The notes below the pieces were generated by a model. The model was not told the origin of the DNA. It worked only from the letters and a program-made list of their open reading frames with translations, and ran no database searches. 64,000 bases of DNA from Sphingomonadales bacterium (GTDB lineage Bacteria > Pseudomonadota > Alphaproteobacteria > Sphingomonadales > Sphingomonadaceae): the NCBI GenBank assembly GCA_016707885.1, contig JADJGU010000005.1:38650-102649 (forward strand), written 5' to 3'. Below, in pieces: positions 1 through 8,370 of this stretch. The position numbers and the translations under genes are program-made. Each line of letters opens with the position of its first letter. The stretch's first letter is position 1.

Positions 1-854
1 AGCGCCGCCGCCCCCAATATCGCGTCGGTCAGGGCGTGGAGCGCGACATCGGCATCGCTATGCCCGGCAAGACCATATTCATGCTCGATATGCAGCCCGC
101 AAAGCCACAATTCCTCACCCTTGGCAAGGCGGTGAACATCATAGCCGGTGCCGGTGCGGACATCTTGCATTCTTGCTGATTGGCCCAACTGGCGATCAAA
201 GTCATCGGCAAAGGTGAATTTGGCGAGATTCTCATCGCCCTCGACAATTTTGACTTGATGTCCGGCGGCCATTATCATCCGGGCATCATCGGTGGACACC
301 TGACCTATGTTCCAGTCTTTATGGGCCTTTGAAATGACGTCATGACGGAAGGCTTGAGGGGTCTGGATTCGATAAAGTTGTTCACGATCAACAACTTCAG
401 TCAAGCTGCCCTCGACGTTGCCGCGCGAGAGGCTGTCGACGACCGGCAGTGCCGGAACCGCACCCTCGGATAACGTCAATGCTGCAAGTAAACGATCGAT
501 GACCTGCGCCGATAAAAATGGGCGGGCAGCATCATGGATGAAGGTGGTGCCGCTAAAATCTATATTATCAAGGTAATGGATAGCATTTCTAACACTATCT
601 ATTCGCTCTTTTCCACCTTCGACCAAAATGTAGTCTGGAACGCCTATCAGGGCTTCGCGGGCCAGTGCTTCCTGCCCCTTACCAATCACTACAATGATGT
701 GCTGGAAAGCAGGATGCGCGGCAAAGACCTCGACGCTATGCCGAAGCATCGCTGTACCGCAGACCTGCCGGTACTGCTTGGGAATGTCGCCACCCGTGCG
801 GGTTCCCGTCCCTGCGGCAACGATGACCGCGGCTGAAGGCAAATCGCTTTGCAT
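1..854 (-). CDS. ispDF: Bifunctional IspD/IspF isoprenoid enzyme (C-terminus cut by window edge)
   Basis: This enzyme catalyses two non-mevalonate (MEP) pathway steps: CTP-dependent cytidylylation of 2-C-methyl-D-erythritol 4-phosphate, and formation of the 2,4-cyclodiphosphate. I translated the open frame from the ATG at 854. The IspD part opens with VIVAAGTGTRTGG and IPKQY, the nucleotide-binding signature. It continues through FIHDAARPF and TPQAF, and the IspF part begins near residue 230 with RTGTGYDVHRL (metal-binding Asp/His) and GHSDADVALHA. The IspDF fusion is usual in alphaproteobacteria. The frame is still open at base 1, so roughly the last 100 residues are missing. It diverges from dusB across a 106-bp gap with a palindrome. 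Confidence 0.95.
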   Translation of the reverse strand, partial: MQSDLPSAAVIVAAGTGTRTGGDIPKQYRQVCGTAMLRHSVEVFAAHPAFQHIIVVIGKGQEALAREALIGVPDYILVEGGKERIDSVRNAIHYLDNIDFSGTTFIHDAARPFLSAQVIDRLLAALTLSEGAVPALPVVDSLSRGNVEGSLTEVVDREQLYRIQTPQAFRHDVISKAHKDWNIGQVSTDDARMIMAAGHQVKIVEGDENLAKFTFADDFDRQLGQSARMQDVRTGTGYDVHRLAKGEELWLCGLHIEHEYGLAGHSDADVALHALTDAILGAAA

Positions 855-909
855 GGCGAGCGCCCTAATCGCTGCAGACTTGCGCGCCAAGGCGAATATC
901 GCTAGGGCG

Positions 910-928
910 CTGCCTAAATTTTAGGCAG
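910..928. promoter_or_regulatory. 19-bp perfect palindrome in the ispDF/dusB-ntrBC divergent promoter
   Basis: The arms CTGCCTAAA and TTTAGGCAG are exactly complementary and flank a single T. The site ends 32 bases before the dusB start codon, in the only promoter-sized gap upstream of the dusB-ntrB-ntrC block. That is the right place for a repressor or autoregulator. NtrC represses its own operon in some rhizobia, so NtrC is the first candidate. That assignment is inference. Confidence 0.6.
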
Positions 929-960
929 TCACGCACTGCAAAACAATTTTCGAGATACAG

Positions 961-1956
961 ATGAAGCTGAAACCCATCCAGATCGGTCCGCTGGAAATCG
1001 CATGCCCGGTTGTGCTCGCCCCGATGACAGGCGTGACCGACATGCCGTTCCGTACGCTGGTCCGCCGTTTCGGTTCGGGCCTGAACGTGACCGAGATGAT
1101 TGCTAGCCAAGCGATGATCCGCGAAACCCGTCAGTCGCTGCAAAAGGCGGCCTGGCACATGTCCGAAGAGCCGGTGTCGATGCAACTCGCCGGTTGCGGG
1201 CCCAAGGAAATGGCCGAGGCGGCCAAGCTCAACGAAGATCGCGGCGCTGCGATTATCGACATCAATATGGGCTGCCCGGTGAAGAAGGTGGTCAATGGCG
1301 ACGCCGGCTCTGCGTTGATGCGCGACCTGCCGCTTGCCGCCAGCCTGATTGAGGCGACGGTGAAGGCGGTTTCGGTGCCGGTCACGGTCAAAATGCGTAT
1401 GGGGTGGGATCATGGAAGCCTGAACGCCCCTGAATTGGCGCATATTGCCGAAGATCTGGGTGCCAAGCTGGTCACCGTCCACGGTCGTACGCGCAACCAG
1501 ATGTATAAGGGACATGCCGACTGGGCTTTTGTCCGCAAGGTCAAGGATGCCGTCAAAATCCCAGTGATCGTCAATGGCGATATCTGTTCGGTCGAAGATG
1601 CCGACAAGGCGCTGGCGGATAGCGGTGCCGATGGGGTGATGATCGGGCGCGGGGCCTATGGCAAGCCGTGGCTGCTGGGGCAGGTGATGCACTGGTTCAA
1701 CACCGGAACCCGTCTGCCAGATCCGTCAATCGATGTGCAATATGATCTGATTGTCGAACATTATCGCGCCATGATGGACCATTATGGGCAGCAGGTCGGC
1801 GTGCCGTGCGCACGCAAGCATATTGGCTGGTACACCAAGGGTTTGACGGGATCGGCCGAGTTCCGCAACATGGTCAACCGCATCGACGATGCCGACCAGG
1901 TGCTGGGCGAACTCGCGCGCTTTTACGAGCCATTGTTGATGCGAAATGCCGCCTGA
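961..1956 (+). CDS. dusB: tRNA-dihydrouridine synthase (DusB/NifR3 family)
   Basis: An FMN-dependent enzyme that reduces specific uridines in the tRNA D-loop to dihydrouridine. The 331-residue length is normal for the family. It starts with the TIM-barrel strand VVLAPMTGVTDMPFR, has the catalytic cysteine in INMGCPVKKV near residue 105, HGRTRNQMYKG, and the phosphate-binding VNGDI and GADGVMIGRGA segments. In alphaproteobacteria this gene (nifR3) is classically the first gene of the ntrBC operon. Here its last 11 bases overlap the start of ntrB, implying translational coupling. Confidence 0.96.
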   Translation: MKLKPIQIGPLEIACPVVLAPMTGVTDMPFRTLVRRFGSGLNVTEMIASQAMIRETRQSLQKAAWHMSEEPVSMQLAGCGPKEMAEAAKLNEDRGAAIIDINMGCPVKKVVNGDAGSALMRDLPLAASLIEATVKAVSVPVTVKMRMGWDHGSLNAPELAHIAEDLGAKLVTVHGRTRNQMYKGHADWAFVRKVKDAVKIPVIVNGDICSVEDADKALADSGADGVMIGRGAYGKPWLLGQVMHWFNTGTRLPDPSIDVQYDLIVEHYRAMMDHYGQQVGVPCARKHIGWYTKGLTGSAEFRNMVNRIDDADQVLGELARFYEPLLMRNAA

Positions 1957-3049
1957 GGCGACGACCATCGCGGCCAACCGCCCGCCTGACGGGTTGTTGC
2001 TGTCGACCATATCGCTGCCGTTGCTGTTGTCGGGCGCAGACAATATGATCCTCTATGCCAATGAAGCAGCTGAAGCTTTTTTTGGCAGGAGCAGCCGCCG
2101 TATCATCGGCGAGCCGGCGCAATCGCTGCTGCGTTTCGCCAGCGAACGCCTCAACGGCGCAGTTGCTGTGCGCGAGAGCGATATCAGTGCACAGAATATG
2201 CGTTTTCTGACGCATGGCGCGCAGGCCAATTATGTCGATCTGAATATCACCACGCCGTTGGGGTACCCCGATTGCCGCCTTTACATCCTCGTGCCAAGGC
2301 AGGCCGACCGCGACCAGATTGGCGAGCAAACCGATGGCGGCAAGCAGCAGGCGATGGGCGCGCCCGCCATCCTTGGCCATGAAATCAAAAACCCGCTGGC
2401 GGGCATTAAGGGCGCGGCCCAATTACTCGCGCGCAAGGTCGATCCGAAACAGGCACCGCTGACCGACCTCATCGTGCACGAAGTCGACCGGATAGCCCGA
2501 CTGCTTGACCAGATGCAAAATCTGGGACGCGTGATGCCAGGCCAGATGCAGGCGGAGAATATCCACGAACTCATCGAACGCGCGATCCGTTCGGTTCGCG
2601 CGGCGAACAAGGCGATGCCCGCAATCGACATCAATTACGACCCCTCGCTGCCCGATGTGCAGATAGAGGCTGACGCCATGGTGCAGGTATTGATCAACCT
2701 GATCCAGAACGGCATCGACGCGCTGGTACATACTGAAAATCCGCAAATCGGTATCTCTACCCGTTTCGTGATGGGGGCAGCACTTCGCAGCGAAGGCGAC
2801 AAGGGCGTGCGCTTGCCCGTCGAGGTCGCGATCAGCGATAATGGGCCGGGTATCGCTACACATATCGAAAATGAACTGTTCTCGCCCTTTGTTACCACAA
2901 AGCGCGAGGGGCAGGGGCTGGGCCTCGCCATTGTGCGCAAATATCTGTCGCAGATGAATGGCCGTATATCAGTTGAGCGCGACCCCGAAAGCCAGCGGAC
3001 GATTTTCCGTATTTTCCTGCCCGTTGCCGATAGGAAGACCAACACATGA
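1946..3049 (+). CDS. ntrB: Nitrogen regulation sensor histidine kinase NtrB
   Basis: A soluble sensor kinase/phosphatase that sets the phosphorylation state of NtrC in response to nitrogen status, normally relayed by PII. An N-terminal PAS-like region (about residues 25-120) is followed by the H-box GHEIKNPLAGIKGAAQLL with the phospho-accepting His145, then the N-box LINLIQNGIDAL and the ATP-lid motifs DNGPGI and GQGLGLAIVRKYL. There are no membrane segments, as expected for NtrB. The start overlaps dusB, and the stop overlaps ntrC by four bases (ATGA). Confidence 0.96.
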   Translation: MPPEATTIAANRPPDGLLLSTISLPLLLSGADNMILYANEAAEAFFGRSSRRIIGEPAQSLLRFASERLNGAVAVRESDISAQNMRFLTHGAQANYVDLNITTPLGYPDCRLYILVPRQADRDQIGEQTDGGKQQAMGAPAILGHEIKNPLAGIKGAAQLLARKVDPKQAPLTDLIVHEVDRIARLLDQMQNLGRVMPGQMQAENIHELIERAIRSVRAANKAMPAIDINYDPSLPDVQIEADAMVQVLINLIQNGIDALVHTENPQIGISTRFVMGAALRSEGDKGVRLPVEVAISDNGPGIATHIENELFSPFVTTKREGQGLGLAIVRKYLSQMNGRISVERDPESQRTIFRIFLPVADRKTNT

Positions 3050-4482
3050 GTGCCGACAAGGTATTGATCGTCGAAGATGACAGCTCGATCGGCATGGTGG
3101 TGCGCTCTGCGCTGGAGGCGGAAGGCATCGAAGTCGATGTGTGCGAAAGCACGAGCGACCGCGACGCCGCATTGGCCGGAAACCGCTATGATCTGATGCT
3201 GACCGATGTGGTGTTGAAAGACCGAGACGGTATTTCGAGTCTGGAAGATGTCATCGCACAATGGCCTGACATGCCGATCATCATCATGTCGGCGCAGAAC
3301 ACGCTCGATACCGCGGTGCGCGCGAGCGAGATCAATGCTTTCGAATATTTCCCCAAGCCCTTCGATTTGGATGAGCTGGTTCTCGCGGTCAAACAGGGCA
3401 TTGAGAAACGGCGCGCCGATAACCAGAGCGACAGCGGCACGCTGCTGGAGGCGACCATGCCTATGGTTGGGCGCAGTCCGGCGATGCAGGATGTCTATCG
3501 CATGGTTGCGCGCCTACTGCGGAACGACCTGACCGCGCTCATCCTTGGCGAATCCGGCACCGGCAAGGAATTGGTGGCGGAGGCGATCCATAATCTGGGG
3601 CACCGCAAGACCGGTCCCTTTGTTGCCGTCAACATGGCGGCAATCCCGTCCGAACTGATCGAGGCCGAATTGTTCGGTCACGAAAAGGGCGCTTTCACGG
3701 GAGCTGTAGGGCAGGGGATTGGCCGTTTCGAACAGGCGCAAGGCGGCACGCTGTTCCTCGATGAAATTGGTGACATGCCCTATCATGCGCAAACCCGGCT
3801 GTTGCGGACACTGCAGAGCGGGACGATCAGCCGAATTGGCGGCAAGGCGAGCATTCGCCTCGATGTCCGCATCATCGCTGCCACCAATCAGGATCTGGAA
3901 GCGCTGATCGCCGAAGGCAAATTCCGCGAAGACCTCTATTACCGGCTCAACGTGGTTCCGGTGCACCTCCCGCCGCTACGTGCACGGCCCGAGGATATCG
4001 GGCTGTTGCCGCGCCATTTCCTGACTCTCGCGCCCCGCGAAGGGCTGCCTTCCAAGCAGATTGACGAGGATGCGATTGCTATCCTGACCGGAATGCCTTG
4101 GCGCGGGAATGTCCGCGAACTGAAAAATTTCATCTATCGGCTTGTGCTCACCGCGCGCGAAGACCGGATCTCCGAAGCAACAATCACGCAAATTGCAGTC
4201 CCGGGTGACGAAGAAGCTGTTTCCGGTCTTGCCGGATGCAGCTTTGATGCGGCGGTGGCGCAGTTCATGAATGACCAGAAACGCAGAGGGCAGGGACGCG
4301 ACCGGATTTATGCCAAGGCCTTGGCAGAATTTGAAAAGCCATTGCTGCAATCGGTGATGGGTTTGGCGCGCGGCAACCAGTTACAGGCAGCAGCAATGCT
4401 CGGCATCAATCGCAACACCTTACGCAAAAAGCTGTCCGACTATGGACTGGCAGGAAATAAATTGGGTGAGCCGCGCCGCTGA
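3046..4482 (+). CDS. ntrC: Sigma-54-dependent response regulator NtrC
   Basis: Activates sigma-54 promoters of nitrogen-assimilation genes when phosphorylated by NtrB. Three domains are visible. A receiver carries acidic DD at 11-12 and phospho-acceptor Asp54 in MLTDVVL. An AAA+ domain carries Walker A GESGTGKE, the sigma-54 contact loop GAFTGA and Walker B GGTLFLDEIGDMP. A Fis-type helix-turn-helix lies at the C-terminus (NQLQAAAMLGINRNTLRKKL). The intact GAFTGA loop contrasts with ntrX downstream. A 70-base gap separates it from ntrY. Confidence 0.97.
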   Translation: MSADKVLIVEDDSSIGMVVRSALEAEGIEVDVCESTSDRDAALAGNRYDLMLTDVVLKDRDGISSLEDVIAQWPDMPIIIMSAQNTLDTAVRASEINAFEYFPKPFDLDELVLAVKQGIEKRRADNQSDSGTLLEATMPMVGRSPAMQDVYRMVARLLRNDLTALILGESGTGKELVAEAIHNLGHRKTGPFVAVNMAAIPSELIEAELFGHEKGAFTGAVGQGIGRFEQAQGGTLFLDEIGDMPYHAQTRLLRTLQSGTISRIGGKASIRLDVRIIAATNQDLEALIAEGKFREDLYYRLNVVPVHLPPLRARPEDIGLLPRHFLTLAPREGLPSKQIDEDAIAILTGMPWRGNVRELKNFIYRLVLTAREDRISEATITQIAVPGDEEAVSGLAGCSFDAAVAQFMNDQKRRGQGRDRIYAKALAEFEKPLLQSVMGLARGNQLQAAAMLGINRNTLRKKLSDYGLAGNKLGEPRR

Positions 4483-4498
4483 CGCGACAGACGGAAAC

Positions 4499-4513
4499 CA
4501 TTTCGACGAAATG
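4499..4513. promoter_or_regulatory. 15-bp palindrome between ntrC and ntrY
   Basis: CATTTCG and CGAAATG flank a central A in the 70-base ntrC-ntrY gap. A second, weaker inverted repeat (TCATGC ... GCATGA, 4520-4539) lies between it and the ntrY start. This is the only gap inside the ntrBCYX run, so an internal promoter with its own operator is plausible. No binding protein can be named from sequence. Confidence 0.4.
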
Positions 4514-4552
4514 TGCTTTTCATGCAACGGATAGCATGACATTAGTTGCTTA

Positions 4553-6817
4553 ATGGCAACAGCGCCCGTTGATATCCCGCAAATCGCAAAGAGCCGGTTC
4601 CGGCAACGCTTGTCGTCAGTTGCCGAATGGATGGGGCACGCCAAGCAAATCCGGTTTCTGGAAGTCGGCAGCGTCTTGTTGTTGCTGGCGATGGCCATAG
4701 CCACTGCCTTTGTTCTGACGCAGCAGGGGCCGCAATCCGAGCCGCTGTCACCACCTGTTGCCGCCGCATTGCTGGTGGCTAATCTTTTGCCAGCGACAAG
4801 CCTGCTGATGCTGGCGGGCAGGCGGCTTGCAATACAGCGTGCCAAGAGCGACGGTGAGGGTGAGGGATCACTTCACGTCCGCCTTGTGCTGATTTTCTCG
4901 CTGCTGGCGGCAGGCCCGGCATTGCTTCTGGCGATTTTTGCCTCGGTGCTGTTCCAGAGCGGGGTGCAGTTCTGGTTTTCCAATTCGGCCCAGGGCATGC
5001 TGGAAAACGCCGGCGCGTTGGCGCAGGGCTATTATGAAGAAAAGCTGCGCGATGTGGGCGATGAAACCGTCGCGATGGCGGGTGATATTCGCTATGGCCT
5101 TGAACAGACGCAACCGAACAACCCGCAGTTCCTGAGCTTTTACTATGATCAGGTGCTACGCAGAAAACTCAGTGAGTCTGCAATTGTCACGGTGGGTGAA
5201 GACGGCGTTCAGCGCACGACCATCGTTGCGTCGAGTGAAACGCGCAAATCAGACTGGATCAGTCCTGCCGACCTGAAACGTCTGAATTCGGGCGAGGATC
5301 TGATTGTGACGGCCCAACCCGACCGGATCGTCGCGGTCAACCGGCTGTTCGACAAGCCGAAAACCTATTTATATGCCAGTCGCACGGTCAACGTCCCGTC
5401 CTTCACCTTGGGCGAGAAAGCGCAAAGCGTGCTGGCTGATTACCGCGAGATGGAGTCGCGATCACGCTATCTGCAACTCCAGTTCAACGCACTGCTCTAT
5501 ATCGTTTCATTGCTGATTATCGGCATAGCCGTCTGGGTTGCCCTGCTCGTGGCTGACCGTCTTGTCCAACCCGTCAACCGTTTGGTGCTCGCCGCCCAGC
5601 GCATTGCCGACGGTGATCTGACGGTGCGCGTCAACGACGATGATATAAGGAAAGACGAAGTCGGTTTTCTTGCCCGGTCGTTCAACCGCATGACCGAAAG
5701 GCTCGAAAACCAGACGTCGAACATTCTCAACGCCAACAAGCAATTGGAAGACCGTCGCAGCTTTATCGAAACCATTCTGGAATCGGTGTCCGCTGCTATT
5801 GTCAGCGTTGACCCCGCGGGCGCGATTCGCCTCGCGAACAAAACGGCTGAAACTATTCTATCAACTGACGGTAAATCCATAGTCGGCGAACGGTTCGACA
5901 GCGTCGCGCCGCATCTTGCCGAACTGATATTGGAGGGCCGCAATCAGGCCGTGGTTCAGGTCGGCGATGGCACCGAACCCAGAACCTTTGCCGTCAAGAT
6001 CGCAAAGGGGGAAGGCGGGCAGGTTGTCACCTTTGAAGACATCACCCGTCAACTGTCTGACCAGCGGCAGGCCGCATGGTCAGACGTCGCCAGGCGTATC
6101 GCGCATGAGATCAAGAACCCGCTGACCCCCATTCAATTGGCGGCGGAGCGATTGCGTCGCCGGTTCGGCAAGCAAGTGGATGAAGGCAACGAGATTTTCG
6201 AACAATTGACCGGAACCATCATCCGCCAGGTTGGCGACCTCAGAAATATCGTCGACGAATTTTCGTCCTTCGCCCGCATGCCGAAACCGGTTTTCCGCGA
6301 GGAGAATCTGTCGGACATTGTCGGCCATGCTGTATTTCTGTTTGAAGTGTCGCACACCGACATAAGCTTCGATTTTGCACAGGCAGGCAAGCCGTTTCCA
6401 ATGTTGGCCGATCGCAGGCAGCTGGGACAGGCGGTTACCAATATCCTGAAAAATGCGGCTGAATCGATCCGCGAGAATCAGGATAGAGACGGCATCAACC
6501 CGAAAGGCCAGATTCGGGTTCAGATCGAGTCCGACCCTCGTAAAATGCGCGTGTCATTCGCCGACAATGGCAAAGGCTTGCCCGACGAACGTGATCGCAT
6601 CGTGGAGCCTTATGTCACCACCCGGACAACCGGTTCGGGGCTTGGTTTGGCGATCGTCAAGAAGATCGTCGAAGAACATCAGGGTGAGCTTGTGCTTGAA
6701 GATAACCCCGAAGGCGGCGCTGTTGTCACCATGTGTTTCGACCTTGAGCTTTTACAGCAATTTGGCGGGGCGCATTCCATTCATGAAGAGCAGACAAAAC
6801 CGGAGCGGACTGACTGA
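4553..6817 (+). CDS. ntrY: Membrane sensor histidine kinase NtrY
   Basis: The transmembrane partner of NtrX, linked in alphaproteobacteria to nitrogen and redox responses and envelope physiology. At 754 residues it has the family layout. Hydrophobic segments lie near residues 40-60, 68-85 and 105-130, followed by a long periplasmic sensor region and another membrane segment near 310-330 (LLYIVSLLIIGIAVWVALLVA). A HAMP linker, a PAS-like region, the H-box AHEIKNPLTPIQLAAERL with His518, and the ATP-binding motifs ADNGKGLP and GSGLGLAIVKKIVEEH follow. No strong ribosome-binding site precedes the chosen ATG, so the exact start is uncertain. The stop overlaps ntrX by one base. Confidence 0.95.
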   Translation: MATAPVDIPQIAKSRFRQRLSSVAEWMGHAKQIRFLEVGSVLLLLAMAIATAFVLTQQGPQSEPLSPPVAAALLVANLLPATSLLMLAGRRLAIQRAKSDGEGEGSLHVRLVLIFSLLAAGPALLLAIFASVLFQSGVQFWFSNSAQGMLENAGALAQGYYEEKLRDVGDETVAMAGDIRYGLEQTQPNNPQFLSFYYDQVLRRKLSESAIVTVGEDGVQRTTIVASSETRKSDWISPADLKRLNSGEDLIVTAQPDRIVAVNRLFDKPKTYLYASRTVNVPSFTLGEKAQSVLADYREMESRSRYLQLQFNALLYIVSLLIIGIAVWVALLVADRLVQPVNRLVLAAQRIADGDLTVRVNDDDIRKDEVGFLARSFNRMTERLENQTSNILNANKQLEDRRSFIETILESVSAAIVSVDPAGAIRLANKTAETILSTDGKSIVGERFDSVAPHLAELILEGRNQAVVQVGDGTEPRTFAVKIAKGEGGQVVTFEDITRQLSDQRQAAWSDVARRIAHEIKNPLTPIQLAAERLRRRFGKQVDEGNEIFEQLTGTIIRQVGDLRNIVDEFSSFARMPKPVFREENLSDIVGHAVFLFEVSHTDISFDFAQAGKPFPMLADRRQLGQAVTNILKNAAESIRENQDRDGINPKGQIRVQIESDPRKMRVSFADNGKGLPDERDRIVEPYVTTRTTGSGLGLAIVKKIVEEHQGELVLEDNPEGGAVVTMCFDLELLQQFGGAHSIHEEQTKPERTD

Positions 6818-8214
6818 TGGCACTTGATGTTCTGATTGTTGATGACGAGGCCGATATTCGGGAACTGGTCGCGGGCGTGTTGTCCGACGATGGTTATGAA
6901 ACCCGTACCGCCGCGACATCCGAAGAGGCGCTTGCTGCGTTCGACGAACGGCTGCCGTCGCTGGTGCTGCTCGACGTCTGGCTTCGTGGTTCATCCATGG
7001 ATGGGCTCGAGCTGCTCAAAAAAATGAAGGCGCGCGATGCCAATGTGCCGATGATCGTGTTTTCCGGGCATGGCAATATCGACACTGCGGTGGCGGCGAT
7101 TTCGTCGGGCGCGGTTGATTTCCTTGAAAAGCCGTTCGAAGCCGAAAAGCTGCTGCACCTGGTGGCGCGTGCCACAGAAACCCAGCGGTTGCGGGCGGAA
7201 AATGCAACTTTGCGAGCACTTGTCGGGCAGGCAGAAGAGCTAACCGGATCGTCCACGTCAATCAACGCAGTTCGTGCGACGCTGAAAAAAGTTGCTGGGA
7301 CGGGCAGCAGGTTGCTGATTACCGGGCCCGCTGGTGTTGGCAAGGAAGTGGCGGCACGGTTGCTACACAGCTGGAGCTCTCGTGCCGAGGCCCCGTTTGT
7401 TACCGTAAGTTCAGCGCGCCTTTCGCCCGAACGGTTTGAAGAAGAGCTGTTCGGCGTCGAGGAAAATGGCGAACTGCTGAATGCAGGCATGCTTGAGCGC
7501 GCGCACGGCGGAACCTTGTTCCTTGATGAAGTGGCCGATATGCCTTGGACGACGCAGGGCAAGATACTGCGTGTACTGACCGAGCAGAGCTTTGTGCGCG
7601 TTGGTGGCAACCGACCCGTTCGCGTCGACGTGCGCTTCGTATCGGCAACCGCGCGCGACTTGACCGACGAGATTGCGGCTGGCCGCTTCCGGGAAGATCT
7701 CTATTACCGGTTGAATGTTGTGCCAGTGGGTATCCCGCCGTTGTCGGAGCGAAGAGAGGATATTCCGCTACTTGCACAGCATTATGCGGCGCGCTTCGCG
7801 GTAGAGCATCGTGTCCCGGCGCCGATGTTGTCCGACGATGCGCTAGCGGCGTTGCAGGCATGCGAGTGGCCCGGCAATGTCCGGCAGTTGCGCAATGTCA
7901 TTGAACGCACGATCATATTGGCCCCTGCTGACAGGATTCATCAGATAGACGTGGATATGCTGCCCGCTGAGGTCAGCGGAGGCGGAGTGTCGGTTCTCAG
8001 CCCGGCGTCGTCATTGATGGGCTCGCCATTGCGCGAGGCGCGTGAAGCCTTTGAGCGCGAATATTTGCAGGTTCAGATACGACGCTTTTCAGGCAATATA
8101 TCGAAGACCGCAACATTTGTCGGAATGGAGCGTTCGGCATTACACCGCAAACTCAAACTGCTTGGCATCGCTGTCCGCAAAAATGGCGAGGATGTTCTGG
8201 ATGAAGAAGATTGA
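6817..8214 (+). CDS. ntrX: Response regulator NtrX, AAA+ type lacking the GAFTGA loop
   Basis: The response regulator partner of NtrY. The receiver carries DD at 9-10 and phospho-acceptor Asp53 (LLDVWL). The AAA+ domain retains Walker A (GPAGVGKE) and Walker B (GGTLFLDEVADMP). Where NtrC has GAFTGA this protein reads FGVEENGELLNAGMLERAHGG, so the sigma-54-contacting loop is missing. A Fis-like helix-turn-helix (NISKTATFVGMERSALHRKL) ends the protein. NtrX proteins of alphaproteobacteria are known to lack GAFTGA and to work as sigma-70-type activators or repressors, so this is probably ancestral rather than damage. Confidence 0.95.
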   Translation: MALDVLIVDDEADIRELVAGVLSDDGYETRTAATSEEALAAFDERLPSLVLLDVWLRGSSMDGLELLKKMKARDANVPMIVFSGHGNIDTAVAAISSGAVDFLEKPFEAEKLLHLVARATETQRLRAENATLRALVGQAEELTGSSTSINAVRATLKKVAGTGSRLLITGPAGVGKEVAARLLHSWSSRAEAPFVTVSSARLSPERFEEELFGVEENGELLNAGMLERAHGGTLFLDEVADMPWTTQGKILRVLTEQSFVRVGGNRPVRVDVRFVSATARDLTDEIAAGRFREDLYYRLNVVPVGIPPLSERREDIPLLAQHYAARFAVEHRVPAPMLSDDALAALQACEWPGNVRQLRNVIERTIILAPADRIHQIDVDMLPAEVSGGGVSVLSPASSLMGSPLREAREAFEREYLQVQIRRFSGNISKTATFVGMERSALHRKLKLLGIAVRKNGEDVLDEED

Positions 8215-8347
8215 GCTTAGTTTTGGCAAGGAATGACCGCCTGTCGTCATTCTGACGCAATTTTCCTGTTCGCGGATGGCTTGCAACATGTTATGAATTG
8301 CGCATCATGGCTGCGTTCATGTGTTTGGTAATTTCTCCCGAAGCCCA

Positions 8348-8370
8348 AAAGCATAATAGGAAAGCATAAT
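8348..8370 (+). repeat. 10-bp tandem repeat spanning the hfq start
   Basis: AAAGCATAAT occurs at 8348-8357 and again at 8361-8370, separated by AGG. The second copy contains the first two bases of the hfq start codon. The AGGAAA between the copies is the likely ribosome-binding site. It may be a simple duplication, or it may affect initiation of this self-regulated gene class. Confidence 0.4.

Noticed and set aside
865..1692. 275-residue minus-strand reading frame opposite dusB
   Set aside because: Entirely antisense to dusB, whose product is clear. The frame is His/Arg-rich without family motifs, a typical GC-rich shadow.
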